NCBI GenBank assembly: GCA_964390695.1
Contig: CAYMKI010000038.1
Location: 1-22,409, forward strand
Length of the DNA stretch: 22,409 nucleotides
Direction: 5' to 3'
DNA from: CAWACC01 sp964390695
GTDB lineage: Bacteria > Chlamydiota > Chlamydiia > Chlamydiales > Parachlamydiaceae
Of this stretch, positions 14,579 to 22,409 are shown piece by piece. Made by a program: the position numbers and the translations under genes. The notes below the pieces were generated by a model. It was not told where the DNA came from and did no database searches. It saw only the letters and a list, made by a program, of their open reading frames with translations. How positions within the stretch are numbered: the stretch's first letter is position 1; each line of letters opens with the position of its first letter.

Positions 14579-16240
14579 TTATCCTTTTTCCTCTGCGCCT
14601 TTGGTCACCCGCAGCACCTCGGCTATGGTCGTTAAACCCTTTTTGACCAGCTCTCTGCCATGGTCAGACAATGTCGTCATACCGCACTCCAAGCTGATTT
14701 GTCTTATTTCTACCGCATCAGGGCTTTTGACAATCTGTTTCTTTATGGCGTTGTTGATGATCATCATCTCATAGAGTCCATGGCGGCCTTTAAATCCCGA
14801 TCCAAAACAGGCATGGCAGCCAGCGCCCTGAAAAGCCATACCGCTGGGAAGATCTTCGGGCGTAAAGCTCAGGCTTTGCAATTCTCTCTCAGAGGGCTGA
14901 TAGGATTGCTTACAGTCGGGGCATATTTTTCTGACCAAACGCTGCGCCAACACCCCCACCAAGGAGGAAGACAGCAGATACGGCTCAATGCCCATATCGA
15001 CAAGGCGCGTCACCGCCGATGGGGCATCATTCGTGTGCAAGGTGCTCAAGACCAGGTGTCCTGTCAAGGCTGCTTGGATAGCGATATTTGCCGTTTCGGC
15101 ATCGCGGATTTCACCTATCATGATGATATCGGGATCTTGACGCAAGATATGCCTCAAGCCTGTAGCAAAATCCAGCTTGATCTTATGCTGCACGCCGATT
15201 TGCGCGATGCCTTTCAGATTATATTCCACCGGATCTTCAATAGTCATGATGTTGGTTTCATCATTATATAGTTCACAGATAGCGCTGTACAGTGTGGTGG
15301 TTTTACCGCTACCGGTAGGACCCGTGACTAAGATAATGCCTTCGGGCAATTCGATTAAGTTTCGGAATTCCTGGTACACTTTGGGCAGCATGCCGATCTT
15401 ATCCAGACCCAGGATAACGTTTCCGCGGTCTAGAATACGCATAACAATTCTTTCCCCGCCAGAGACAGGCACCGTGCTGACACGAAAATCGATTTCACGG
15501 CGGCCCATTTTGAGTTTGATGCGGCCGTCTTGAGGAAGGCGGTGCTCGGCGATGTCCATTTTAGCCATTACCTTCACACGCGTCATCAGCTGCGACTGAA
15601 ATTCCTGAGCAGGCGAATGGCGCGTTTGCAATACACCGTCTATGCGGTATCTGACTCGCAGACTATTATCCAAAGGCTCGAAGTGAATATCGGAAGCGCC
15701 TTGCTGAATGGCTTCGATTAATATCAGGTTCAGCAGCTTAATGATCGGCGCTTGCTGTACACTGTCGTCCAACAAATCGAACACTTCGACTTCGCCTTCC
15801 CTGCCCTCTTCGCCGGCTTCCCCGAGGTGTGCTATCATTTCTGAAGCTGCCCCTGATTCTTTGTTGTAGGCTTCGTTGATGGCTGTCAGAATGGTATCTT
15901 TGGGGCTATAGACTGCCTTGACAGGACAATCGAGCATCAGCCTCAGCTCTTCCAAAGGCTCAAGGTTGAGCGGATCAGCTATAGCCACGATGATGCAGCC
16001 TTCCTCTTCTTTCAGAGGCATGACGACATTTTTCTTAGCAAAGGCATAAGCCACTTTTTTCAACTTGTCTTTGGGAAATCTATAAGGGGTAAGATCGAGA
16101 TATACCGGCATGCCGAATTGCGCCGCCAAAGAACGGTTGGCATCATCTCCGGTCAAAAAGCCCTGCCGCACCAGCTCCTCGCTACGTTGAGAAGCTGGCT
16201 TAATGGGTTCTTGAGGTGATTCAGGAGGTTTAGTTCCCAT
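14579..16240 (-). CDS. gspE: Type II secretion ATPase GspE
   Basis: Cytoplasmic hexameric ATPase that powers pseudopilus growth. All hallmarks are present in its 553 residues: a GspE N-terminal domain (about 20-125), the N2 region with SDIHFEPL (183-190), Walker A GPTGSGKT (307-314), Asp box IMTIEDPVE (331-339), Walker B region LRQDPDIIMIGEIRD (366-380), and His box LTGHLVLSTLHTNDA (392-406). The zinc-binding tetracysteine loop has C440, C443, C475 and C478. The zinc loop distinguishes it as a GspE/PilB-type enzyme rather than PilT. The ATG overlaps the last 11 bases of gspD and has no good ribosome binding site of its own, so translation is probably coupled to gspD. Confidence 0.97.
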   Translation of the reverse strand: MGTKPPESPQEPIKPASQRSEELVRQGFLTGDDANRSLAAQFGMPVYLDLTPYRFPKDKLKKVAYAFAKKNVVMPLKEEEGCIIVAIADPLNLEPLEELRLMLDCPVKAVYSPKDTILTAINEAYNKESGAASEMIAHLGEAGEEGREGEVEVFDLLDDSVQQAPIIKLLNLILIEAIQQGASDIHFEPLDNSLRVRYRIDGVLQTRHSPAQEFQSQLMTRVKVMAKMDIAEHRLPQDGRIKLKMGRREIDFRVSTVPVSGGERIVMRILDRGNVILGLDKIGMLPKVYQEFRNLIELPEGIILVTGPTGSGKTTTLYSAICELYNDETNIMTIEDPVEYNLKGIAQIGVQHKIKLDFATGLRHILRQDPDIIMIGEIRDAETANIAIQAALTGHLVLSTLHTNDAPSAVTRLVDMGIEPYLLSSSLVGVLAQRLVRKICPDCKQSYQPSERELQSLSFTPEDLPSGMAFQGAGCHACFGSGFKGRHGLYEMMIINNAIKKQIVKSPDAVEIRQISLECGMTTLSDHGRELVKKGLTTIAEVLRVTKGAEEKG

Positions 16241-18899
16241 AACAATCGCCCGGTGAAGGGTTCATGGGAAGATGCCCTCGCAGCGGTGGCCAAGACGTTT
16301 CCATTACGCAGCGGTCAGGCGGACGACCAAAGAGCAGGTTGACGGTGCCGGCATACAGGCGATTTTTCTCCATCTCCTGCGCATATCTCAGGCGACAGAC
16401 GAATTCCGGCACGTCGCCGGGGCGCTTCATCATCTCCTCGCGGCGCAGCCTTTCAAAATCCTCAGCGGGATCCACTATAATCTTTGGAGTCAGAAAGATA
16501 TACAATTCGGTTGTATTATCCCCCATGACTGTACTGCTAAACAATTTTCCAAAGCCGGGGATCTCTCCCAAAAAGGGGATTGAGTTGACGGTATCATCGG
16601 AGTTTTTGCGGCGCAACCCTCCGATCACCACCGTTTGGCCATCGGGTATGCTGACCTGATTGGTGATATGTCTGCGTGTGACATTCGGCTGCTGAGGATT
16701 GCTCCCGGAAACCGTATCAAAGGTAATATCGCTTTCTAAAGTTACGTAGCTGATATCATCATCATAAGGATTACTTTCATCCAGGTAATGGATAGTGGGG
16801 GTGACGTTGATGGTGATACCATATTGCGCCCTTGTGAAGGCGCGCTCTTGTGTCAGCTGAGTGGAATTGGGCACTAAAAATATGCCGGTATTGATGGAAA
16901 TTTCATCCACAATGGCTATTTTGGCCGGCGTTTGGTTCATCGTCACCACCGAAGGGTTGGCATTGATCTGCACATCTTCCTGTTGAATCAAGAACCTGTA
17001 AAAAATATCAAATGCAGGCACCCCATGGGCTCCCTTGTGTCCGAACAGAAAATCCGTGATTCCAAATACGGTGGGTGGGAAGGGATTGTCTACCGAGGCT
17101 TCCACAATATTGTTGAAAAAGAAACTCGAGAAGTTTTTATCTGTAGCGCCATTGCCGACTCTTAATGCATTCAATCCAAAAATATCGTTGCGCATGAGCT
17201 TCTTCTCGATCACCAGAGTTTCGATCTGGACCATTTTCTTGGGCACATCCAGCTTTTTGATCAGATCCTTGATTTTCGGCAACAGCTCTGCCTCGATGAC
17301 CATTACAATTGCCCCGGATTTCATATCGACGATAAAGTTATCGCGGCCTTGATTAGCCTCCACAGGTGCCGTCGAACTGGGCTCGATAGGCGCTGGATTG
17401 ACCACATAGCCGCCTTGCTGATAAAAATCATTCTGATACAACTTAGAAGGTACTATTCCCGCTCCGCTGACAGAATCGATGATAGGCTGCGGCTGCAGAC
17501 CTTGCTGTGTATAAGATTGATTGGGCGGCGGAGGCGGCGGCACAGTAGCTATGCCAGGCCCATAATAGGGATACCCTTCCGGAGGCCTCCCTCCAGGCGG
17601 CATCCCAGGAGGAGGTGGATAACCGTTGCCGCGCTGCTCTTCTCTGCCGGTGCCTGTGGCAACCATCAGGTAGTAGATCTTGGATAAAATCTGTGCCAGC
17701 TCTTCAGGATCGGAATGCTTGGTGGTATACCAATGCACGATCTTCTCCTTGGCTTCGCCTACCTGGCATTCGACTCGATCGATTATCTCTTCGGCTTTTT
17801 TGATTTCCTCCGCAGTGCCCACTAAAAATATCGACTGGGCTATGTGGGAGAGCGGGATGATTTTAAGGCCGTTGACTTCGGAATTAGGCGCTTCCCTGGC
17901 AGGTTCGTTGAACGATTTTATAGCAGCCTTACCCGCTTGCGCTCCCGGAGAGCGCTCTGTGCGCTCAAATCCCCTGGAAGTCTCAGTGATCTGATCGAAA
18001 ATAGCAGCGAGGATCTTGGCCATCTCTTCCGCATCCACTTTAGACACCGTTTTGATTTTATACTCTTTATCGCCACGATTGGTGGATACAAAGTCATACA
18101 GTTTGAGCAAATCGATGATCTCTGTTACCTGGGCGATGATAAGAATATCGCGCCCGACCATTTGCAGCACGGTGCTGTTGGGGTTGATGAATTTATCCAG
18201 AAAAGACCAGGCCCGGCGCACTTCATAAGGCTCCGGAGTGAGCACAAAGCAGATTTTGGCATCGCCGGGATAGGCTTCTAAATCCCTTCTTTGGTTTGTA
18301 ATGACATTTATGCCTGAGCGGTCATTCTTTATCAGGTACAACTGCCGCAAGTAGGGGTTCAACTGTTTATAGCCCACGCCATTTTGCGCCAGTATTGTAT
18401 CCAGCATCTGCCCCCATGCGGAACGTGGTATGGGGATATTGGAATTCACGCTGATGGGAATAGAAGAAATTTCCTGCGACATCACATAGACATAGTTTTG
18501 CGAGCCGTAATCGATGATAAGCTGTCCGAGAGTTGTCTCAGGTTGATGCCAGAGGGCATAAGGCTCTAAGTGCCCGGACTGCACAGCCATTTCGCGCCAG
18601 TTTTCTTCCAGGTTTTCAATGTCTGTCTTCAGGGTATTTATCTGCTCCAACAGCTTTCTATAAGATTCCTCAGGGGCATTTTTCTGGTATAACACCAAGA
18701 CCTTGCTGTAGAGTTGATTCAGCTGAGAATAGTCCTCTTGCAGCTCTTTATTCAGTTCTTTGAGCACCGCTTGCATATCTTTGGTCAAATCGCTGCCGCC
18801 GGCGGTGATGCCGGCCTTCTTTTCAGCAATGGTCTGTGCTTGCAAGCCATGAAAAGCTAACAAATACGTAAATAGTAGCACGCTCCGTGAATATCTCAT
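16230..18899 (-). CDS. gspD: Type II secretion outer-membrane secretin GspD
   Basis: Forms the outer-membrane channel. With the ATG at 18899 it has 889 residues; a TTG at 18908 is in frame, but AAAAGG sits 9 bases before the ATG and touches the TTG, so the ATG is chosen. Order: Sec signal peptide 1-21 (GLQA then QT); a charged coiled-coil region at about 35-105 not usual in GspD; secretin N-type domains through about 415; a proline/glycine-rich insert near 423-460 with runs such as YPPPPGMPPGG and PPPPPP; another N domain (VDMKSGAIVMVIEAEL); then the conserved secretin core, with VQINANPSVVTMN, VSIPDGQTVVIGG near 748-760, and FLGEIPGFGKLFSS. A C-terminal extension of about 70 residues with three cysteines follows. 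It starts 21 bp after the upstream operon gene. Confidence 0.95.
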   Translation of the reverse strand: MRYSRSVLLFTYLLAFHGLQAQTIAEKKAGITAGGSDLTKDMQAVLKELNKELQEDYSQLNQLYSKVLVLYQKNAPEESYRKLLEQINTLKTDIENLEENWREMAVQSGHLEPYALWHQPETTLGQLIIDYGSQNYVYVMSQEISSIPISVNSNIPIPRSAWGQMLDTILAQNGVGYKQLNPYLRQLYLIKNDRSGINVITNQRRDLEAYPGDAKICFVLTPEPYEVRRAWSFLDKFINPNSTVLQMVGRDILIIAQVTEIIDLLKLYDFVSTNRGDKEYKIKTVSKVDAEEMAKILAAIFDQITETSRGFERTERSPGAQAGKAAIKSFNEPAREAPNSEVNGLKIIPLSHIAQSIFLVGTAEEIKKAEEIIDRVECQVGEAKEKIVHWYTTKHSDPEELAQILSKIYYLMVATGTGREEQRGNGYPPPPGMPPGGRPPEGYPYYGPGIATVPPPPPPNQSYTQQGLQPQPIIDSVSGAGIVPSKLYQNDFYQQGGYVVNPAPIEPSSTAPVEANQGRDNFIVDMKSGAIVMVIEAELLPKIKDLIKKLDVPKKMVQIETLVIEKKLMRNDIFGLNALRVGNGATDKNFSSFFFNNIVEASVDNPFPPTVFGITDFLFGHKGAHGVPAFDIFYRFLIQQEDVQINANPSVVTMNQTPAKIAIVDEISINTGIFLVPNSTQLTQERAFTRAQYGITINVTPTIHYLDESNPYDDDISYVTLESDITFDTVSGSNPQQPNVTRRHITNQVSIPDGQTVVIGGLRRKNSDDTVNSIPFLGEIPGFGKLFSSTVMGDNTTELYIFLTPKIIVDPAEDFERLRREEMMKRPGDVPEFVCRLRYAQEMEKNRLYAGTVNLLFGRPPDRCVMETSWPPLRGHLPMNPSPGDCYGN

Positions 18900-18920
18900 G
18901 GACAACAACCTTTTCTATTA

Positions 18921-20333
18921 TTAATGATCATCTTCTTCGTCGAAATCATCCTCATCATGCTCCTCGCTTTCGCGATGAGTGCGGTCCCTATGCGCTAAGG
19001 CAGCCGACCTTTTCATCATCCGCGCCCTTTCCTCCATCTTATTCGGAGGCGTGCGTTCCTGCGGCTGTGCACCTGCAGGTGCAGGCGTAGTCTGTTGCAG
19101 CGGAATCTCTACGGCTTGCATATCGGTACGGGAGGTATTGAAAAGCGTACCTTGCAAGACCAGATGATCTTCCTTTTTTTCCACACTATCGAAGACGAAC
19201 AGCGGTCCAGGGGTTTTGCGGTCGACATAGGCATCGATCTCTTCCGGCGTCTGCAGTTTGATCCAACCCTCTTTGGTCAGCAACAACCAGTCATGCGGAC
19301 TGAGAAGCAATCTATCACCATCTACTTCAAAGACAAACTGCGAGCGGGTCCTCGCGCCGACAAATTTAAATTTCTGCGGAATATTGACCGGAGCTTGCGG
19401 TTCGGAGGATTTCAAAAGGTTGAGCGAGACTTTGCCTTTGCCTTCCGGATCCCACACCTCCATATTCATCAGGCGTTCTTCAATCTTTTTGATGATCAGC
19501 ATGGGCTTTCCTAGGGATTCAGGACCGGGCTGTACGACTTTCCAACGGTCATTCATCCAGACGATGGCATCATTCAAGCCGGCATATATCGAGTAGGCAT
19601 CCTCACCTTCGCCAAAATCGATGCGCTGTTTGCCGACCTTATCGGCATACTCCTTTCCTCCGTGCTTCTGCAAAAATACATCCGGACCGAACCAGCGTGC
19701 TTTTTGGCGTGCCAGCAAGGTGGCGTCGACTTTATTTTTTCCTATTTCCCATGAAGCCCCCCCCATGCGCACATATTCTTTTTCGGGCAGATTAAAATGC
19801 GCATTGGCATCAGGCTCATGTATCAAAGTCCCATTTTCGCCTTTCATGGCGACATTCACATGCGCCTCATTGCCCTCGGCTTTGGCCTCAATCCATAGGG
19901 AGCTCTCGGCATTGCCGGGACTGAATACATACTGAGGAGGATGCAGCCTGCGGTCATATAAAATATAGAGGCGTTCGCCCGGCGTGACCGAAGATATCGC
20001 TTTATTACCCGTGAAGGCAAAATGCAGCAAAGGCTTTTCCGCCAAGGCATCGGGACGGCCGTTTTTTCCATAGTATACCAGGTGGCGTTTAAGGTCGGGA
20101 AGATGCATCGACATGGGGGCAAATTTCAAAGAAAGAATGGGTTCGCCGATGGCATTATAGGCTTCAGGGGCTTGGGAAAAACCGCTTTTAGGCAAAGCTG
20201 TTTTAGGAGCAGCTGCATTGGAAACAAAGATTTCAGGGGGTCTTGAAAGCAAAAAATAGGCGCCCAGCAGCAAGAAACACGCCGCTAAACCTGCCATGGC
20301 ATAATTGAGCCATCCCAACCATTGTTTGATCAT
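18921..20333 (-). CDS. Operon-leading inner-membrane protein in the gspC position
   Basis: First gene of the secretion operon, 470 residues, family not recognised with certainty. One membrane helix near the N-terminus (about 9-29, YAMAGLAACFLLLGAYFLL) places the rest in the periplasm. The body is mostly beta-strand-like with repeated short modules (e.g. VFEVDGDRLLLSPHDWLLLT, PGPLFVFDSVEKKEDHLVLQ), followed by a Pro/Thr-rich stretch and a tail extremely rich in Asp, Glu and His (last 20 residues EDDFDEEDDH-type). Topology and position fit a GspC/PilP-like connector between inner-membrane platform and secretin, but no PDZ or clear HR domain is seen. From memory, Chlamydia genomes have an uncharacterised gene (CT573 region) beside gspD, and this may be its counterpart. 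Leader about 30 bases, weak AAAGAG site before the ATG. Confidence 0.65.
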   Translation of the reverse strand: MIKQWLGWLNYAMAGLAACFLLLGAYFLLSRPPEIFVSNAAAPKTALPKSGFSQAPEAYNAIGEPILSLKFAPMSMHLPDLKRHLVYYGKNGRPDALAEKPLLHFAFTGNKAISSVTPGERLYILYDRRLHPPQYVFSPGNAESSLWIEAKAEGNEAHVNVAMKGENGTLIHEPDANAHFNLPEKEYVRMGGASWEIGKNKVDATLLARQKARWFGPDVFLQKHGGKEYADKVGKQRIDFGEGEDAYSIYAGLNDAIVWMNDRWKVVQPGPESLGKPMLIIKKIEERLMNMEVWDPEGKGKVSLNLLKSSEPQAPVNIPQKFKFVGARTRSQFVFEVDGDRLLLSPHDWLLLTKEGWIKLQTPEEIDAYVDRKTPGPLFVFDSVEKKEDHLVLQGTLFNTSRTDMQAVEIPLQQTTPAPAGAQPQERTPPNKMEERARMMKRSAALAHRDRTHRESEEHDEDDFDEEDDH

Positions 20334-20369
20334 GAATTATAACTCTTTATTATGGTATCTTAAAGAACA

Positions 20370-20398
20370 ATTATAGGATAAAGCCCTAAGTCTTGCAA
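20370..20398 (-). promoter_or_regulatory. Promoter of the type II secretion operon
   Basis: On the minus strand TTGCAA (20393-20398) and a perfect TATAAT (20370-20375) are spaced 17 bp, giving a start near 20363 and a leader of about 30 bases. This is the best consensus promoter in the window and the only one seen for the five-gene operon. Confidence 0.75.
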
Positions 20399-20415
20399 TT
20401 ATTATCATGTACACA

Positions 20416-20444
20416 TTGCAAACTACACCTTTTTATTCTATATT
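20416..20444 (+). promoter_or_regulatory. Divergent promoter of the exported hydrolase
   Basis: TTGCAA at 20416-20421 and TATATT at 20439-20444, spaced 17 bp, with a start near 20451. It shares the same -35 hexamer with the operon promoter on the other strand; the two -35 boxes are 17 bp apart. A strong ribosome binding site, AAGGAGG (20458-20464), follows. Confidence 0.7.
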
Positions 20445-20468
20445 CTACCCAAAACTGAAGGAGGATTC

Positions 20469-21512
20469 ATGAGATTTTTTGTATTGTTTCTATGCCTTTG
20501 CCATTGTTGCTGTCATCCACTCAGCTCAGATCCCTTAACCAGCTTGCCTTTTCCTACAGGCATTCATCAAGTAGGAATCGCTAAATTCGATTTAAACGAC
20601 CCATATCGCAAACAACCAGACTACCCCAAAGGGCGGCTGATCCCTATTCAAATATATTTTCCATTATCCCCGGGAAAATCTGAGCTGCATTCCAAGGTTT
20701 TTGAAGAACACGCTCCTGACAAGTGGCCACCTCTTGAAGTTCAAGTGTACGCTAAAAAGGCCGATCTTTCCGAGTTAACCTCCGATAGTAAACATCCCAT
20801 CATATTACTCAATCATGGTGATGCTGTACCTATGACAGACTATGCCGCCATTGCTGAAGATTTAGCTTCTCAGGGTTACGTGGTTATAGCTATTCAACAT
20901 CAATTAAAAACAGATTCGGAAGAGCCGCCTTTTTGGAAGGAAAGAAGCATCTCCAAATATGGCAACGTCATTGACAATATTCTCTATGTATTTCAATGGA
21001 TTAAAGAAAATCAAACTACTGTATTTCAAAATAAGTTGGATCTGCACAATGTCAGATTGATAGGCCATTCTATGGGAGGCAATGCCCTGCTGCTATTTAT
21101 GCAGCGAGCTTCCAATATTATGAAACAAAAGCAAATGGCAACGCTTTTACCGCATACCGATCCGCAAGGTATTCATGAAGCCGTTATTGTTTTGGACACA
21201 GGCGGGTTCCCCTTTCCTTCCACATCCCAGTTTCCTTTGTTTATGCTCTTTGCGGAGGAAAAAGAAACCTATCATAAAAATTCTGAAGCTTATCAGGCGA
21301 TGGTGCATGCTGGCCATAAAGTAAAGTATTATAAAGGCGCTAAACATGTGAGCTTTATGGATCATGGCTACCTCAATCCTAAAAATCCTATAAACCCTAA
21401 TGAAGATTATTTTAACGGCACTGTAGAGGAAAGAAAGGCCTTTTTTGATCAGCTGCGCCAAGATATCCGAAATTTTTTGAAGGAAAATGGAATTTACCCC
21501 TCAAAAATTTGA
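20469..21512 (+). CDS. Exported alpha/beta hydrolase (PAF-acetylhydrolase/lipase-like)
   Basis: Predicted secreted or envelope serine hydrolase of 347 residues. Residues 1-20 act as a signal peptide, unusually cysteine-rich (CLCHCCCH), without a proper lipobox. The fold is clear: strand and oxyanion loop IILLNHGDA (111-119), a helix and strand GYVVIAIQHQ, nucleophile elbow GHSMGG with Ser201, acid residue Asp243 in VLDTGG, and catalytic His293 in AKHVSF. The N-terminal lead-in (VGIAKFDLNDPYR... IPIQIYFP) resembles platelet-activating-factor acetylhydrolase-like and dienelactone-hydrolase-type esterases, so an ester or acyl substrate is likely but not identified. AAGGAGG before the ATG fixes the start. 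It is divergent from the secretion operon with adjoining promoters and overlaps the 3' end of the next gene by 19 bp. Candidate secretion substrate (inference). Confidence 0.85.
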   Translation: MRFFVLFLCLCHCCCHPLSSDPLTSLPFPTGIHQVGIAKFDLNDPYRKQPDYPKGRLIPIQIYFPLSPGKSELHSKVFEEHAPDKWPPLEVQVYAKKADLSELTSDSKHPIILLNHGDAVPMTDYAAIAEDLASQGYVVIAIQHQLKTDSEEPPFWKERSISKYGNVIDNILYVFQWIKENQTTVFQNKLDLHNVRLIGHSMGGNALLLFMQRASNIMKQKQMATLLPHTDPQGIHEAVIVLDTGGFPFPSTSQFPLFMLFAEEKETYHKNSEAYQAMVHAGHKVKYYKGAKHVSFMDHGYLNPKNPINPNEDYFNGTVEERKAFFDQLRQDIRNFLKENGIYPSKI

Positions 21513-22204
21513 CCTAAAAAAGCGCGTATATCCAGTCGCGCCTGATGCGCCGAGATGGCGTTATATAGCAAGCCGGCTTCTCGATCGTTGACTTTAGGGT
21601 TCATAAATGCATGCAAAGTGTTGCTATAGAGGTGTATATTCCACTCAGCATTCCTAAGCTTCATTTCGGCATTGAAAGCTTCCAAGCTACTTAAAGGAAC
21701 AACGGGATCCTCATAGCCTTGAATCAGGAGCAATTTGGCGGTAATCTCTTCCGTTAGTCTTTCAGGATAGGGATCATAATGCCCGTAGACACTGACTGCT
21801 CCTTGAAGATTTAACCCGAACCTTGCCATATCCAGAGCGCAGAGTCCCCCAAAACCAAATCCCACCACCGCCACCTGGTTTTTATCACATCCCGGAAGGT
21901 TCATCGCGGTGTGATAGCCCAGCATCAATCGTTTTCGTAACGCCTTTCTGTCATTGATGAACGGTTGTTTTAGAGACAAGCACTCTTGCTTGGTTTTCCC
22001 AACAACTTGCTTGCCGTACACATCCAACGCAAAGCAATTGTAGCCCCAGGATGCCACAGTTCTAGCCTCATTGCAGATAAATTCGTCCTTGCCATTCCAG
22101 GCATGACAAAGAAGCACTAGAGGACGATCCAAGTCTGGAGACAAGACCGTATACCCTTCTAAAGGTACTGTGTCGTCGTTATACGTAATAGTATAGGTTT
22201 GCAT
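21494..22204 (-). CDS. Dienelactone hydrolase family protein lacking the nucleophile cysteine
   Basis: Cytosolic alpha/beta hydrolase of the DLH family, 236 residues from the ATG at 22204, the usual family length. A TTG at 22258 would add 18 residues but lacks family support. Family features: PLVLLCHAWNG near the N-terminus, WGYNCFALDVYG, the nucleophile elbow VVGFGFGG, Asp166 in GYEDPVVPL and His198 in LHAFMNP. In most relatives the elbow reads G-x-C-x-G-G; here the cysteine position (117) is glycine, encoded GGT where a cysteine codon TGT would differ by one base. Asp and His are kept. The protein may be inactive, use another residue, or the base may be a sequencing error. Its stop overlaps the 3' end of the exported hydrolase gene by 19 bp on the other strand. 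No strong ribosome binding site is visible. Confidence 0.85.
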   Translation of the reverse strand: MQTYTITYNDDTVPLEGYTVLSPDLDRPLVLLCHAWNGKDEFICNEARTVASWGYNCFALDVYGKQVVGKTKQECLSLKQPFINDRKALRKRLMLGYHTAMNLPGCDKNQVAVVGFGFGGLCALDMARFGLNLQGAVSVYGHYDPYPERLTEEITAKLLLIQGYEDPVVPLSSLEAFNAEMKLRNAEWNIHLYSNTLHAFMNPKVNDREAGLLYNAISAHQARLDIRAFLGQIFEG

Positions 22205-22297
22205 GTTAAAAGCCCGTTGAAATGACCCGAGTTTAGGTATTCTGTAGTGAGAAGTCAACCATATCTGCCATCGAAACTAAAATAATTGTATGAGTTG

Positions 22298-22386
22298 TTA
22301 CCCATTCAAGGTATTATGTTGCAGCCTTACAGGCTGCATTATTTATTAAATTCCTACCCAGGGCGATGCCCTTGTCATTACCCATT
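22298..22386. repeat. Short palindromic repeat modules in the terminal intergenic region
   Basis: TTACCCATT occurs at 22298-22306 and again at 22378-22386, bracketing two hairpins: an 8-bp stem TGCAGCCT/AGGCTGCA with a 3-base loop (22320-22338), and AGGGC/GCCCT with loop GAT (22360-22372). Such CAGCCT and AGGGCGATGCCCT words recur in dispersed non-coding repeats of several bacteria (recalled, not checked). The remaining bases 22259-22409 show no gene. Confidence 0.55.
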
Positions 22387-22409
22387 TTATTAGAAAATTT
22401 ATTATAAGA

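Noticed and set aside
14660..15271. 203-codon open frame on the plus strand inside gspE
   Set aside because: It lies antisense to a gene whose ATPase motifs are all intact. The composition and length are expected for the shadow frame of a GC-rich gene, and no ribosome binding site or family motif was seen.
18900..18908. TTG at 18908 as the gspD start
   Set aside because: The AAAAGG ribosome binding site directly abuts this codon, leaving no spacing, whereas it lies 9 bases before the ATG at 18899.

Overview
The window looks like a chromosomal stretch from a member of the Chlamydiae, most likely an environmental (Parachlamydiales-type) species. That is an inference. It rests on a compact type II secretion operon in the order (inner-membrane protein)-gspD-gspE-gspF-gspG, a GspG lacking the usual glycine at its processing site, very large alpha-helical proteins with no general housekeeping match, and a low-GC background. 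No rRNA, tRNA, CRISPR array, transposase or phage gene was seen.

Layout. Bases 3-800 carry the 3' end of a gene for a cysteine-rich, membrane-anchored protein. Bases 923-2248 hold a two-gene plus-strand unit: a GyrI-like effector-binding protein and a GNAT acetyltransferase. A hairpin terminator then separates them from a minus-strand secreted glutamic peptidase (eqolisin, family G1). Next comes a convergent pair of giant genes. The first is a plus-strand protein of about 1,124 residues with a long helical body, a serine-rich linker and a C-terminal HicA-like domain. The second is a minus-strand 1,349-residue helical protein. Their stop codons are 6 bp apart and lie within one inverted repeat. 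A minus-strand gene for a GT-B-like putative glycosyltransferase (11257-12762) follows, bracketed by two direct copies of an 83-bp palindromic element.

Bases 12959-20333 form one tightly packed minus-strand type II secretion operon, transcribed right to left from a strong promoter at 20370-20398. It encodes a conserved-looking inner-membrane protein in the gspC position, secretin GspD, ATPase GspE, platform protein GspF and major pseudopilin GspG. By eye it is clearly richer in GC than the giant genes (58% in bases 14941-15000 against 32% in 9601-9660). A hairpin plus a T-run just after gspG probably ends transcription. Divergent to the operon, from a back-to-back promoter, is an exported alpha/beta hydrolase. 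It converges on a dienelactone-hydrolase-family gene whose nucleophile cysteine is replaced by glycine. The last 150 bases hold short palindromic repeat modules.

How the genes may fit together (inference). The operon would build an outer-membrane export machine. The eqolisin and the exported hydrolase both carry Sec-type signal peptides and are natural candidates for its cargo. The two giant proteins and the glycosyltransferase-like protein resemble host-interaction or effector-type accessory genes more than housekeeping genes, but no function is proven for them here.
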